Part shown: in pieces, positions 22,376 through 35,210 of the stretch
How positions within the stretch are numbered: the stretch's first letter is position 1
Layout of the letters: every line of letters starts with the position of its first letter
Assembly: GCF_024166365.1 (NCBI RefSeq)
Contig: NC_064820.1
Location: 52,863,501 to 52,927,500 of the forward strand
Direction: 5' to 3'
DNA: 64,000 bases
Source: Elephas maximus indicus
Lineage: Eukaryota > Chordata > Mammalia > Proboscidea > Elephantidae
Program-made: the position numbers and the translations under genes
Notes under the pieces: model-generated
What the model saw: only the letters and a program-made list of their open reading frames with translations
Database searches by the model: none
What the model was told of the DNA's origin: nothing

Positions 22376-25300
22376 TTGAAGCAGTAACAGAATAAAAATT
22401 AGCACTGAATTTAGAAAAAAATTAATTTTGAGCATATGAATAAGTTAGTAAAGAAAATTAAAACATAAGAACATGAACAATGAGATAAAAAGCCAACTAA
22501 TAGCCTATATGGTGGAACCAGTTGTCTCTAGTAACCCCAAAGAACATGTTGTAAAATATCCACTTATCTACCTCCTTAATAGCCGACTGGGGATGTACAC
22601 TGATCAAAGATTACTGTTGTGTTTGTTTTTATTTTCCTATTTTTAGCAGGTTTTTGTTTTGCATTTTGCCTTTACTTGTTTTGTTTGTTTGGTTGGTTTA
22701 CCAGCAGAGAGAGAATGGTTGAAATTACAATATCTAAATTCTTAAAATAAAACTTCCAATATAAAATATTCTATTTTATAGGGAGTGGGGAGTGGGAGGA
22801 TCAATTTTAATTACTAAAATTAAGTTTCTAGACTAAACACATATTTCCAAGGGCTCTTGGTTTCCACTATATAAAAGTAACTAGGCCTTTGCTAGATGTA
22901 TGAATTGTGAAGACAAAGAAAAAAAAAACTTTGGTAATAAGCAGAAAAGAAATTTTGATTTATATCACCACAACAGAAGTGGTAAAAACAGGGTTAGAGA
23001 ACAGGGTTTCCCTATGGGTCCTGTCCTTAGGTGAGTAATATTACAATGGTGAGGGCTGGAAAATTTTCTTTTTTTCTTACCATTTTTTTTTCTTATCGAA
23101 TGGTCCTAAATAGTAGGCTCCAATAAAATTACATATATCACCTTCTCCATCAGTGTTGCTGACCATCAGAGTGTTAAATGAGGCACCACTAATAATAAAG
23201 AGATGCAAATAAGAAAAGGATGTGTCAGCCATGAGGGCATATGTGCTTCAAGTGATCACAAGCAAGATGACAAAACAAACTATAAGTCCGTGGTTCCCAT
23301 ATTTCTCGTAACAAACGAATCGTGTTTTGACACAATGGAATGATCTACAATTTTACATTAATCAGGATATGAATTACCAATCAGGATCTACAATCACTCC
23401 ATTAATATTCTATGGACACCTAATGAGGAACCACTAGGGCGCCCCTGAAGGAGGAGACGAAAAATGTGAGTATATAGAAGTAGCTTGATCTCTTTAGGAG
23501 TTTCTAACAAAGGATGCCTGATTGTAGCCCCCCAGTCAGCAAATATTAGGGAGCTGAACTGGCCAGGAGATACTCCAAGCACTCCTCTGAGGGGCTACAA
23601 GTGTCTTACACTCCCTATGAACACTGTTAGGCTGAGGGGCATTAAAAGCCTTATGGTTAATACATGTTCGTTTCGAAGGTAATGTCATGACCGTTAGAAG
23701 GAGCCAACAGAATGTGATGACGAAGATGCGATTTGGATCCAGGAAATATCTGAGAATTACAGCTTCAGTCTTTCTGGTTTCAGGGACTTGCATAGGTCAT
23801 ACCCAACCTACAGTGCTGAGAAGAGAATGTGTAAGGAGCTTTGTTCATAGTAAACACTCCAAGGTTCAAACTTACGTTGTGATCGATCATGTACTGTTTT
23901 CTTAATTAAGCTTTCTTCCAATTTGTAATGTCATGGCCTTTCTACATAGTGGTCATTAGCCAACCCAAAAGGATGGATTATCTTCATGGGAAGAAATGAT
24001 TTCTAGGCCAGCTAGCCATGCGGAGCAGAGAAGAAATAAGACCTAAAATAAAAAGGGGAATTGGAAGTTCATTTGAACAGGATTCAAAACCAGGGGAATG
24101 TGTAAAAACACCCAAGAAAGAGGAAATGGCTCTAAACTGAGTCCCTTATGGACCACCCAGCCCATCTGAAAAAGAAGGTTAAGATACTAAAAATGATGAA
24201 TAACAGGAGATGAATTCACAGGCGACAAGGTCTGGGAGAAGAACGAAGAAGCAGCAACTTTAAGGTGCCGTACTGTACCAATCCATCCTTTAATAATATG
24301 TATTAAGCAACTCTTAAGTGAAACTGTAAATCCAATTCTACCGCCTTAATTGGGCATTCAACTGCTTAGCTAAAGCAGTGGAATAAGATTATGTTTGTAT
24401 AAACATTACAATGTAAGTATAAATTAAATGACTTAAATCAAGGTGCCAAATAATTGCTCCTTACCAATAAAAAGAAATGAAATAGGTTAAAATTCGAAAA
24501 AGAAAATCTTGCTTCCAGGCCTACGCAGTGTATGGAGCAGAAAGAATACATGGAATAATAACTTTATATATTATTATAGAACCTTAGGATAAAAAGGAAA
24601 TGACTCATTCATAACATAATGGTTTTAAGAATAAAAGGCAGAATAAAGCAAACAACACTTTGAAACTATCATGAGCTAAATTTTTAAATAAGGGGGTAAT
24701 TTCTGTCCAAATACTACAACCTTTTTTTCAAATAATTCAGAAGGTGTCTCTCACGTAAGGGTTCCACCCGATTAAGTCAAGCTACTTTTGTTAATTTGGT
24801 TCTCTCTTCTCAGTCTGCAGCTACCCCTTCAGCTTCGTCATTTGTAGACACAGAAAATAAGAAAACTGGAAGCAACTTTAGCATTCAAAAGAATAGGTTG
24901 GCCATCTATCTTGACAGTGCAATTTAAATATATTTTAAGTTCTTGAGAAACAAGAAAATAAGTTTAAATGACAAAATGTTGACCTAAATTAAGCTGAATC
25001 ACAGATCATTTCATTTTGTATCTTTTTTTTTTTATATTAGAGCCAATTTCTTCATTAGATATTGGAGGCTGACGCAATAGAAGTCTGGGCAGTGAGCTGT
25101 GGATTGAGGTCCCTGTTGACCTCTATGTAAATTCTATCCTCTCATTCAGCCCTCGTTTTCCAGCCCTAGAGAAAAAGATTGTCCTGGATGGGACTTATGT
25201 GAGGGCATTGACTGAACCCTGTTCCTAAGGCTGGAAATTTGGAGGTATAAATAACTTAGTTCCAAGATCAGCATTCTTTTTCTGGTTCAGAAGGGTATGT

Positions 25301-25620
25301 CCTCCTTTCTAGAGTTAAAAGTATCAAACTGAGTTTGAGGTTTGAAGGAATAGGATAATGTTAAACACATGCTTTGGTTTAAGGTTAGTTAAGAGCCTAA
25401 CTGAGGAAAAAAAGCCCTCCCTGTGGTCAAGCCTCCTATGGGATTTCTACAGCTGGGTTTGTGTTCAAGGCCTGCTTTGGTTTCCGTTTTTATTGTGCAT
25501 ACTTCCATATCTACGATTTTTATTGTGAGGTGAAGTGACTGGACTAGCAAGAAGACTCTATTTTCTGACCAAAGACTATCAGCTCAATACCACTTTCTAA
25601 TAACACTTTATTCCAATATA
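22376..25620. other. Pseudogene intron, nothing recognised
   Basis: Long stretch between pseudogene exons 4 and 5 without a repeat or gene I can name. Short open frames around 23.4-23.9 kb overlap each other on both strands and match nothing I know. Confidence 0.5.
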
Positions 25621-25933
25621 CAATCGGCCCTCCATATTCACGGGTTCTGCATCTGCTGATTCAACCAACTGCAGAGCGAAAATATTAAAAAAAAAAAAAA
25701 AAAGGATTTTTATTCTTGTTATTTCCTAAACAATGCAGTATAACAACTAGTTACATATTATTTACATTGAATTAGGTATTGTAAGTAATCTAGAGATCAT
25801 CTGAAGTATGTGGGAGGATGTGCGTAGGTTATATGCAAACAGTACATCATATAAGGGACTTAAGCATCTGTGGATTTTGTTATCTGAAAAGAGGTCCTGG
25901 AACCAATCCCTGATGGATACTGAAGGATGACTG
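25621..25933 (+). mobile_element. Tigger/pogo-like MITE
   Basis: Flanked by TA on both sides. It has terminal inverted repeats CAATCGGCCCTCCAT and GAAGGATGACTG, and internal blocks GAGGATGTGCGTAGGTTATA and CCTGGAACCAATCCCTGATG characteristic of this mammalian DNA-transposon group. Non-coding. Confidence 0.82.
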
Positions 25934-28157
25934 TACCCCACACCTGGCGTGGCTTTAACAATTTTCTGAAATATGTGAATACACAAGCATTTAAGGGATA
26001 AAGTAGCTATTTTAGCAGAAGCCTCAAGGGTTTAACGAAAGGCCTGAAGATCAAGTGTGGATTTGAGCTTGGCTAAAACTGGAAGTGTAGACTTTGACTT
26101 TGAAACTGGCTGTGTTGGACACTAGTCAGGGACACAGTTCTTTTTCCAGATTGCCATAAACAGTTAGTGTGGACAAAAGTGTAGAAAAGAACATTTATAA
26201 AAATAAATGTTTATAAATTGTTTTATAAAATTTAGGTTGTTTATTCTCCAGATATCTTATTTCTCTATCTTAGCATGCTTCTTTATGGAAATTAGGTCAT
26301 GCTTTGAAGGACAGAATACATGTTGGAATATGATCAAACTACTGAAGTTTAGCCACAGGCTAAGAAAATCAAAAGTGGAAGAAAGGCAACATTTGAGGGA
26401 AAAACACAGCAGTGGATTCATTGTTTTTCAGTAAAACTCTAAGGTACATTGGCTTGCAAGGCATACTGGCAGCTGAAATGGGTTTTTCAAGAAAATCACG
26501 GATAGTCTATGAGGTTTGAATGAGGAACACATGGCTACACTATTAAATCATCCCAATTAAATGTTGACATCACATTGTAAACTGCAGATAATGGACACTG
26601 ACTGAGTGATCCCATGGAGAAGCTGAAACCAAAATACCATGTTCTTTCCATCTTTCTGTTTTCTTCACTGGCCCCTTCCCCAAGATTGCATAATCATTGC
26701 TCCACTATGGTCTATATGGCTGATAATAGCAATATGGGTCTGAATTATAAAAAGCACTGTGTTCAGGGAACAACAATTTATTCCAACTTCTCTAGGGGTC
26801 GAAGTTGGCTTTGGGCTATTGATTATGTTTGGAAATATTTATTAACATAAGGACAGTGATACAGTATTCTCATGTGCCCCATTGACTTTTTGAAACTCTG
26901 GATAAAGTAGGACACACGAGGGCCTTGCGGTTGGAAAAATCTGGGTCTGAACATGGTGAAATTCCTGATTCATGTTACCATCTAGACAAGATCCAGGATC
27001 TACCCAGTGAAAGTGAAAGCCTTCTGAAGTGGTAAAGGTTGGAGATTTATATTTGAGTATTCATGAACTAGACCAAGTAGGCCTAAATGTCTTTTTTTTT
27101 TTGGTTCAAGGATATTTAGGTATTATCAAATTAGGAAAAGATTCTTCCATATGGTCAAAAACAGCTAACCGGACTTCAACACTGGGTTTTGAGGCAGAAG
27201 TCCCAGCTGATCCTATTCTGCTGTTTTTCCACAGTTCTTGGATACTACCCAGTCAAGAAGGATGGCTTGTCAAGACAAGTTTTAGTACACTTGATACTGT
27301 CCGAATCTCACTATGACTTCCAGAAAGTTCCATGTCCAACTACGTGTCCTTTACCAATTAAATTTCAATATGTTTTCTACTAAGAGATTTTAATGTTGAT
27401 GAATATTGCAGAAGTTTTCAGCAATGGCCTCATATTATTTGATTCACTACTGAGAAAAATTTTAGCCCATTACTCATCTCTCTTGAGTGAAAGTAATCAG
27501 TAATCTGCTAGCAGTTCTAAGCTTGCGGTGTGCACTTTTGTATCTCTCCTGTACTTGCATCAACAGCCAAACACACATATCCGGCAAGTTGTTTTTTTTT
27601 TTTTTTTGCCTCATACTAATCAGTGATGTTGAGGCCCTTCTACAGTCTTGTAGTAATAAATCAACTAGCTCCCATAAAGGCAGTAGCAGGGACTTTGCCG
27701 ATGAATAGTTCTAAGGACTCAGGCTCACACACTATACTTGACTCATGTATACGACAGCAGAATTTCTTTTTGACTCAGTTTAAAAGAGGATAAATCAGGC
27801 TTTTCATCCATATTCAATTCTAGTGCTGCTAAGGAAAGATAGTTCCTCTTCTCAGCAAAAACCATAAGCAGCTAGTGTGGAGAAAGTGTATAAAAGGAGA
27901 ATATGGATAAAAATAAATGTTTGTAAATTTATTAAAAAAACACTATTCTATATACCTGGCAGACCTAATTAATAACCCCAATATGAATTGTTATGGATAT
28001 CTTTAAATTGGACTCAAATGAAATTATTTCTGCAAGCAATATTCAATACAAATGAATTACAGAGAATTATTAAAGAAGATCTGGAAGAGGCCAGCTTACT
28101 ATGTAATTTTATAAGTATATTCAGGATATAGCACATAATTAAAAATTACATTAATAT
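25934..28157. other. Pseudogene intron with a 95-bp direct repeat
   Basis: No gene is recognised. About 95 bp at 26130-26225 (AAACAGTTAGTGTGGACAAA, AAAAATAAATGTTTATAAAT) recurs at 27840-27935 at moderate identity. The 1.6 kb between them has no coding signature I recognise. Confidence 0.45.
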
Positions 28158-28987
28158 GTGTTGTTGTGAGGTCTATGGAGTTGGTTCAGACTCATAGCGA
28201 CCCTATGTATAACAGAAAGAAATACTGCCTGGTCCTGTGCCATCTTTACAATCGTTGTTAGGCTTGAGCCCATTGTTGCAGCCACTGTGTCAATCTCATT
28301 GAGGGTCTTCCTCCTTTTTGCTGACCCTCTACTTTACCAAGCATGACGTCCTTCTCCAGGGCCTGGTCTCTTCTAATAACATGTCCAAACTGCATGAAAC
28401 CAAGTCTCGCTATACTTGTTTCTAAGGAACACTGTGGCTATACTTCTTCCAAGACAGATTTGTTCATTTTCCCAGCATTCCCTAGTATATTCAATATTCT
28501 TCACCAACAGCATAATTCAAAAGCATCAATTCTTCAGTCTTCCTTATTCATTGTCAAGCTTTTGGATGCATTAGAGGCGACTGAAAATACCATGGCTTGG
28601 GTCTGGCGCACCTTAGTCCATAAAGTGACATAGTTGCTTTTTAACACTTTGAAGAGGTCTTATGCAGCAAACTTGTCCAATGCAATACATCATTTGATTT
28701 CTTGACTGCTGCTTCCATGAGTGTTGATTGTGGATCCAAGTAAAATGAAATCCTTGACAAATTTAATATTGTCTCTGTTTATTATGATGTTGCTTATTGA
28801 TTCAGTTCTGGGGATTTTTGCTTCCTTTATATTGAGGATGTAATCCATACTGAAGGCTGTAATCTTTGATCTTCATCAGTAAGTGCTTCAAGTCCTCTTC
28901 ACTTTCAACAAGTAAGGTTGTGTCACCTGCATGTCACAGGTTGTGAATGAGTCTTCCTCCAATACTGATGCCCCATTCTTCTTCGCC
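28158..28987 (-). mobile_element. RTE LINE 3' fragment
   Basis: 5'-truncated copy covering the C-terminal part of the polyprotein and the 3' tail. The left end TTGTTGTGAGGTCTATGGAG is the tail; truncation is just beyond the CCCCATTCTTCTTC block. Frames are broken. Confidence 0.88.
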
Positions 28988-29167
28988 TTAATGTTAGGTG
29001 GGCATTAAAAACTAATGAACTGAACTGAACTACTTCAAGCAAGCTAGAAAATCAAAATGGAAAAAAAAAAAAAAACAGTAGTAATATTCAGTGACTCCTT
29101 TCATTCCTCGAATAGTTGATTTAAAACTCAGGCCTGGAGTTGCAGTTCCTGACACCAGCCAGCATCT

Positions 29168-29466
29168 GCTGTTGTTGTTGTTAGGTGTCTGAGTTGGTTT
29201 CAACTCATAGTGACCCTATGTAAAACAGAATGAAATGTCGCCCGGTCCTGCACAGAATTGTTGCAGTGTTTGAGCCCATTCTTGTAGCCACTGTGTCAAT
29301 CCATCTCACTGAGGGACTTTCTCTTTTTCACCAATCCCCTACTTTACCAAGCATGATATCCTTCTCCAGGGACTGGTCCCTCCTGAAGACATGTCCAAAG
29401 AACATGAGACAAAGTCTTGCCATCCTCTCTTCTAAGGGGCATTCTGGCTGTACTTCTTCCAAGAAC
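29168..29466 (-). mobile_element. RTE LINE 3' fragment
   Basis: A second, shorter RTE end, from TGTTGTTGTTGTTAGGTGTC to GTACTTCTTCCAAGA. It is collinear with the neighbouring fragment, so it is an independent 5'-truncated insertion. Confidence 0.88.
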
Positions 29467-29708
29467 ATCGGCTTAGTTATCTCAAAATAGGTAAGCAATC
29501 AAGAGGCCTTCCCTAAGAATATTTGGCATTAGATTTATTGGTAAGTTGAAAAGTAAAATGTGTCTGTTAATCTTCACATTAAAGGCAAGAATGATCACTT
29601 CCAAATAATAATTCAAGTAAATTATTATGATAGAAACATAATAAGATAAAATATATGTCCAATATTTACAGTTTAAGGAGGAGTGACTAGTACACATTTC
29701 TAGAGAGC

Positions 29709-29874
29709 CAAAACCAAACCCAACCCATTGCCATTCAGTCAATTCTGATTCATAGTAACCCTAATGGACAGAGTAGAATTGCCCCATAGGGTTCCAAGGA
29801 GCAGCTGGTGGATTCCAAGTGCCGACCTTTTGGTTAACAGCTGAGCTCTTAACCACCGTGCTACCAGGGCTCCT
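29709..29874 (-). mobile_element. AfroSINE
   Basis: Complete reverse copy: AAAACCAAACCCAACCCATT at the 3' side, and CTACCAGGGCTCC at the tRNA side. Confidence 0.9.
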
Positions 29875-29887
29875 TCCAGACAGCAGT

Positions 29888-30412
29888 TGTTATGGATTGA
29901 ATTGTGTCTCCCCAAAAAATGTGTGTCAACTTGGCTTGTCCATGATTCCCAGTCTTGTTTGATTGTCCAGCATTTTGTCAACTGTTGTCATTTTCCTATG
30001 TGTTGTAAATCCTGTCTCTATGATGTTAACGAGGTGTGATTAACTGCAGTTATGTTAATGAGACAGGACTCAATCTACAAGATTAGGTTTTGTCTTAAAT
30101 CAATCTCTTTTGAGATATAAAAGAGAAAAGAAAGCAAGGAAACAGGGTGACCTCATACCATTGAGAAGGCAGCAATGGGAGCAGAAAGCGTCCTTTGGAC
30201 CCAGGGCTTCTGCGTGGAGGAGCTCCTAGACCAGGGGAAGGTTGATGATAAGGACCTTCCTGCAAGGCTGACAGAGAGAGAAAGCCTTTCCATGGAGCTG
30301 GCACCCTGAATTCAGGCTTCTAGCCTGCTAGACTGTGAGAGAATAAATTTCTCTTTGTTAAAGCCATCCACTTATGGTATTTCTGTTACAGCAGCACTAG
30401 ATAACTAAGACA
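29888..30412 (+). mobile_element. MaLR-like solo LTR
   Basis: Begins TGTTATGGATTGAATTGTGT and ends CAGCACTAGATAACTAAGACA, the ends of mammalian-apparent LTR retrotransposon (MST/THE/MLT1-type) LTRs, with an AATAAA-containing block (GTGAGAGAATAAATTTCTCT) near the 3' end. About 525 bp, no internal region attached. A lineage-specific subfamily is likely. Confidence 0.72.
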
Positions 30413-30605
30413 GTGATGCTTTCTAAAGGAAAAAAAAAAGTTTAGAGCTGAATCTCCTGGAAGTACTTTAAGTCTTAAAATTTGATGAGCATTTCTTCAG
30501 GACCTACAGGCCTTCTTTATATATTTAAAGGAGTCTCAACAAAATGTTACTGAGATTTTGGGCTGTACTTGTGTATGTGTGTGTTTAATATTCTTTTAGC
30601 TTAAT

Positions 30606-30672
30606 GGAAGAAGGAAAGGAAGAGAAGAAGAGAGGGAGGGAGGGAGAGCAGGGGAGGGGAGGGGAGGGAAGG
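30606..30672 (+). repeat. Purine-rich GGGGA/GGGA simple repeat
   Basis: A polypurine tract of GGAAGGAAGAGAAG followed by GGGAGGGAGGGAGAGCAGGG-type units on the + strand. The apparent open frame on the other strand is low complexity. Confidence 0.85.
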
Positions 30673-31409
30673 TTTAATGTGATGCAAAACCCAAAGTAGT
30701 TAATATGGGGACAGATGGCAGTTCCCGAATACCAGCATGAACAGTGGTTCTCTAATCTAGCACAAAATAATGGATTTGTCATTAACATAACTCTCCAACT
30801 CAAACAATCTGGCTTTATTATGGGATTGAGACCTTCCAAGATTCTGGTTTAATGATGGCAATAGTAGAACAGTTTGACTTGTCCGTCCTCATAGGCAGAG
30901 CTGTGGATTATATTCTGGCATTTGTGTATATTTTTTAAAATCTTTACTTGAGGAAAAAAAGAAAAAGAAACCAAGTAGGCTATCCTTGGTGCATCTCCAC
31001 TTATTTTTAAATTTTACCTTTCCCTAAAATCCCAAGCCTAGGAGGCATATTCTCAAAGTCTGGGAGATGCAATAACTCATATATCTGAAGTATAGTGTAA
31101 TTAATTAGTTCAAGACACTGATATGGCTTACAAAGAACCTGTCAACCTAACCTTTCGAATTAAAACCCGTACTTTAAAATGGGGACTGAGGTGGGAGTGG
31201 GAGTAGACTGGGAGCTGCCAGCTCTGCCACTGGGTAGAACACTGGGAAGGTGAATTTTCAAATTCCCTACTTATGAGTCCATGGGAAGCATATAATTTTC
31301 TTTCAGCTGCATTATGTTTATGTTTGTAATAATAATTTTAAATTTGGAGAATTTAGAATTCTAAGAACATAGTAATGAAGTTATTATTCTGCAATTTATT
31401 AGTACTGAC

Positions 31410-31498
31410 CTTTGAAATGAAATGTGCCCCTGTGTTCCTTTTTCTCTCCAAAGAAACAAGAATAACTTCCCATTTGGTTGCTATTAATGACCGTGAAC
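31410..31498 (-). pseudogene. EMB: EMB pseudogene exon 4
   Basis: An 89-bp exon with acceptor TTATCTTTAG and donor AAAG followed by GTCAGT. It encodes FTVINSNQMGSYSCFFGEKK and a further short stretch, the second half of Ig domain 1, with the Y-x-C cysteine kept. Phase in (2) and out (1) match exon 3 and the family structure. No disabling change is visible in this exon alone. Confidence 0.9.
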
Positions 31499-31735
31499 CT
31501 AAAGATAATTCAAATTAGTTTAGGCTTAATTCCCAAAAAACTTCTTAATGAAAATGAAAAGACTTGTCCATTAATCAAAAATTTACAAACACAGAAAAAC
31601 ATTTCTGTAAATATGTAAAGCAGACCATTAGCATAACATTCAAGTGAATGCAAAGGCAAGAACACCAAGTCAGTAAAAATATTCAGAATTAAACTAATTT
31701 CTGCTAGAAAAACGGGTTACAATTTTTACACTCAC

Positions 31736-31922
31736 TTGTATTGGGTATATAGTACCTTTCTCACTGCGTTGATGAGGGAATTATTCTCAAGTACTTCATC
31801 ATGTTTTTTCCAAGTCACATTTACTGCATTCAAATCCCCAGATGTTATGAATTGGCGTGTGAGTTCTATATTAGAAGACCTTTCTAAAGCGATTTTTTTT
31901 TCTACTGGTACACTGGAATGTT
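31736..31922 (-). pseudogene. EMB: EMB pseudogene exon 3 (first half of Ig domain 1)
   Basis: A 187-bp exon bounded by acceptor TTTGTGGCTAATAG and donor CAA followed by GTGAGT. It encodes EHSSVPVEKKIALERSSNIE and then LTRQFITSGDLNAVNVTWKK, strongly resembling embigin. The cysteine expected in L-T-C-x-F of the Ig fold is Arg (CGC), so the domain-1 disulfide is lost. Its incoming phase 1 fits the live exon 2 at 53448-53537. The intron to exon 4 is 237 bp. Confidence 0.93.
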
Positions 31923-33989
31923 CTATTAGCCACAAAGGAAAAAAAAAATGTGGAAGCTACATACTGGGGAAAAGTCCAATATATAAAACAGCTTAAATGA
32001 TCAACTATAGTGCTCTATCAACAGTTTCTTAATGTAACATTCGTTTGCTTGAAAAACTGGTCCTCTGCCAACATAGCTGTTGCTCTTTTCTTACTCCCTT
32101 TAATAGGCATGCTGAAGAAAGGTATTGTTACAACATTAACAAGATCACAAAGATCTAATACTGTGATCTTTACCGCCTTAAAATCTCTATAGCTGAAAGG
32201 AGTATAGGAGAAAGAGTAGCAAGTGTACCATATGCTCTGAGAGTTTTAAACAGTACAGCTGTAAAAACAAACAAACAAATGAAAAACAAGTGGGCAGAGA
32301 ATGGGGTGACTGTTATAATTGTTTTCAGTAACCATATTGTGGGTTACTGAATATTTATAAAAACACTTTGTGTGTAGTGTGTGTTTGTGTGCTATATGAA
32401 TTCTATCCTTCCCAGTTTTCTTACTCCTTAAGAACCCATAGAGATTATGTGATGATATAGACTTGACAGAGAATTTGTTTATTTAAATAAACATTCTCTA
32501 GTTCTGAATTTGAGACATCAGTACAAAATCCTGAAATGTTCCAACTCCCTACCAAAAAATAAAAAAATATATATGTATTGTATATACAAATATACATATA
32601 TATATGTATATATATATATATAAAATCTCCCACTCATGGAGGATACATAGAGACAACTTTTTCTTTTAAATGGTGGTAAATAAGGGAAAAGAATCAAGCA
32701 TGTTCTCTTCCTTTCCTGTGCTCACTATGTCACTGGCTATCCAAACAGTAGATGGGAAAAAGCTTCTCTTTATAGAAGAATCCCAGCAAATAAACGAAGA
32801 TGAAATCATAAAGATAGAATACACTACTGCAATCCCTAACAAATCTGTGGATCTAGGCAATTTGTATCAACTGCTACCAACATCATAAAAAGAGAATTAC
32901 GTGTCTCTGGAAAAAGAGTACCCCATCACCCATAAAATAATCTTGTCAAGAGAAAAGGGGGGGAAGGTGAAACTGATTAATTCGCTAGATCTGATTACCA
33001 CTTCACGGGATTTACAGAGGATGGAGGAAAATGTTACACTACACTCCAAGAAATTATCAACAAAATCCAGTTGTGGGGAAACTACAAAGTGAATGATCCC
33101 ATTTTTTCAACATTAAATTAGAAAAGGAAACAAGAAAAAAGTATGTTTGTAAAAATCAAAAGAAAATAAAACACTTAAAAAATATGCTTTTGAAAAAGGA
33201 AACTAAACTATAATATTTAAATACATACACTTTGGAAGTAAAACAATAAAGAAAATGACCAAGCTTTAGCCCTGAAGACTCAGGTAAATTACATGAACAA
33301 AAGATTCATATTTCTAGCATGTACCTGAAGAAGTATACATGAAGCTGGATCCTGAGGGTTCTTGACTGAAGATGGGGGATGAGAGATTATAAAGTTGGGT
33401 AAAGCAGAGTTTTTAGGTTAGGGAGCACTCTCTTGGGACAAAGGATTTAATGCCTCACCACAGACTCAAGGAGATTGTGCAAATACTCTAATAGGATAGT
33501 TCTTAGAAATTTGGAGAAAGCCATAAAATTTTCATGGCTGATGGTGGAAGGACGGAATAAAAGACTCAGACATTTGGATATGCTAAACCAGAAAACCCAC
33601 CAGCAGACTCAGACTGTTCCACTGGAAGGTATGCACACCATTTATCAAAGTATTAAAGCATGAACAATGTCCAACGATAGCTCTCCTCACTAAGTCAGGA
33701 CTGATGATAAGAGAGGCCATTACAGAACTAGGTTCACTGTTAGTAACAGGGTTACCTGAAATAACAGAAGCTTGATTAAAGCACATGAACATAAGAAGCT
33801 GAGTGGATGCAATTACTACAACGAAGTGCAAGTTTGCAGAAGCATCCAAGGGTCCTGACCCACAGGGATTTATGGGAATAGTTAGAACAAGGTACCCCTA
33901 AGACAAAATAGATAGGCTTTCAAAAAGGATATTCAATCTGTACAATCAAAAGAAATCGAAGATGATCAGGAAGCTGAGGGCAGTCACCC
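31923..33989. other. No gene recognised; TA-rich microsatellite inside
   Basis: Upstream of pseudogene exon 3. I looked for EMB exon 2 and exon 1 here on the - strand and did not find them. A TA/TATG-rich simple repeat spans about 32563-32625. The origin of the 33.1-34.0 kb part is unclear; it may belong to the retroviral remnant that follows. Confidence 0.45.
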
Positions 33990-35210
33990 CAATAAAAGTC
34001 AAGGTCCTTTGTCCAGGGATTATTACCTGGGATTAGGTAATAAGGAAACCCTCGTCCAAGTGTGGTTCACTGTGAGTGCCCATTTGGTGCTGTGAAGACC
34101 TATTCCACGATCATTTCTTCAGTCCCTGAATGCATAACTGGAGTATACTTCCTTGGCTTTGGCACAATACAATGTTAGATTCTTGGACTCTGGAATATGA
34201 GGTATTTATAACAGAGAAGGTCAAGTGGACGCCTTTGAAATTCCCCCTAACACCAGTCAAGATAGTAAATCAAAGCTAATATCACATTCCAGGGCAATGT
34301 AGGTCTTAAAAGACCTAAAAGATGCAGTAGTTGTGATCCTCAATACATCCCATTAAGTTTACCAGCTTGTCCATGCTCCCCTACCCTCCCCCCCAAAAAA
34401 GATGGTTTCTGTAGGATGGCAGTAGACTACTGCAAACTTAACCAAGTAGCCCCAATTACAGTTGCTGTGCCGGATGTGGTATCTTTGCTAGAATCAATTA
34501 TCATAGTCTCACTTACAGGGTATATACCTAGTGATTTGGCAATGCATCCTTTTCCCTCCCTACCTATCTAAGAAAAAAAAAAAAAAAAGAGCTCAAATTC
34601 ACCTGCAATGGATAACAGTATATACTCACCATCTTGTCCTGGTACTATTTTAGTTCTCCCCCTTCAGCCATAATATACTCTGAAGATATCTGGACTAGCT
34701 AAATATCTTTCAGAATATCACACTAGTCCTCTATATCAATAACATCACACTAATCAAACTGGATAAGCTAGAAGTGGTGACTACGTTAAAGACCTTGGCA
34801 AAACATTTATACTCTACTGAGTGAGAGATAAACCTATGAAGTTTCAGGGGCCCACCACTTCTGTTTAATTATAAGGTTTCCAAAGATCTAGGATCTGCCA
34901 GAATATCAACTCCAAAATAGAGGACACATTTATTCCAGCTTTTATCTTCCAAAAATAAGCATGAGGTCTGGTAGTTCTCTGCAGGTTCTGGCAGCATTTT
35001 CCGTAACTGAGAAAACTTCCCCTACCCATAAATCTGGTAACGTGAAATGTTGCCAGCTTTAAGGGGAGTCCAGGACAGGAAAGGTCTCTACCACAGATCC
35101 AAGCTGTAGTATAAGCTGCCCTGCTTCTTGATCCATACAACTTAGCTGATTTATTAAAGGTAGGAAAAGAGGCCATGTGGGTTTTATGGCAAGCCCAGAT
35201 AGGGAATCAC
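33990..35210 (+). pseudogene. Endogenous retroviral pol remnant
   Basis: Scattered blocks resemble a retroviral protease-reverse transcriptase-RNase H region. The clearest is an open 34401-34500 segment with R-M-A-V-D-Y-x-K-L-N, the N-terminal reverse transcriptase signature. Weaker matches follow at about 34590-34640 and 34890-35190. There are numerous stops and frameshifts, an internal A-rich tract (34574-34590) replaces sequence, and no LTRs were found nearby. Class-III (ERV-L-like) affinity is a guess. It is incapable of expression as a protein. Confidence 0.6.

Larger units (their letters stand above)
7402..31922 (-). pseudogene. EMB: Unprocessed EMB (embigin) pseudogene, exons 3-8
   Basis: Six blocks on this strand match embigin in the correct order and exon phase, separated by intron-like DNA: exon 3 at 31736-31922, exon 4 at 31410-31498, exon 5 at about 22245-22350, exon 6 at 12452-12721, exon 7 at 11653-11686, and exon 8 split between 8672-8712 and 7402-7449. 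Splice signals survive at most borders, so this is a genomic duplicate and not a retrocopy. Lesions include an Ig1 Cys-to-Arg change, a 1-bp deletion in exon 5, an in-frame TAA and a shifted 3' end in exon 6, and an L1 in exon 8. Exons 1 and 2 were not found. It points away from the live EMB gene, whose start codon is 9.4 kb beyond the exon 3 end. The identification rests on recalled family sequence, not on a database search. Confidence 0.88.

Noticed and set aside
23394-23905. Cluster of short open frames on both strands that might be a small gene
   Set aside because: The frames overlap each other on opposite strands, have no recognisable domain and lack splice or promoter context.
32670-33092. 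Two + strand open frames of 72 and 63 codons
   Set aside because: No recognisable family, and amino acid composition follows AT-rich DNA; possibly part of an old retroelement but unsupported.
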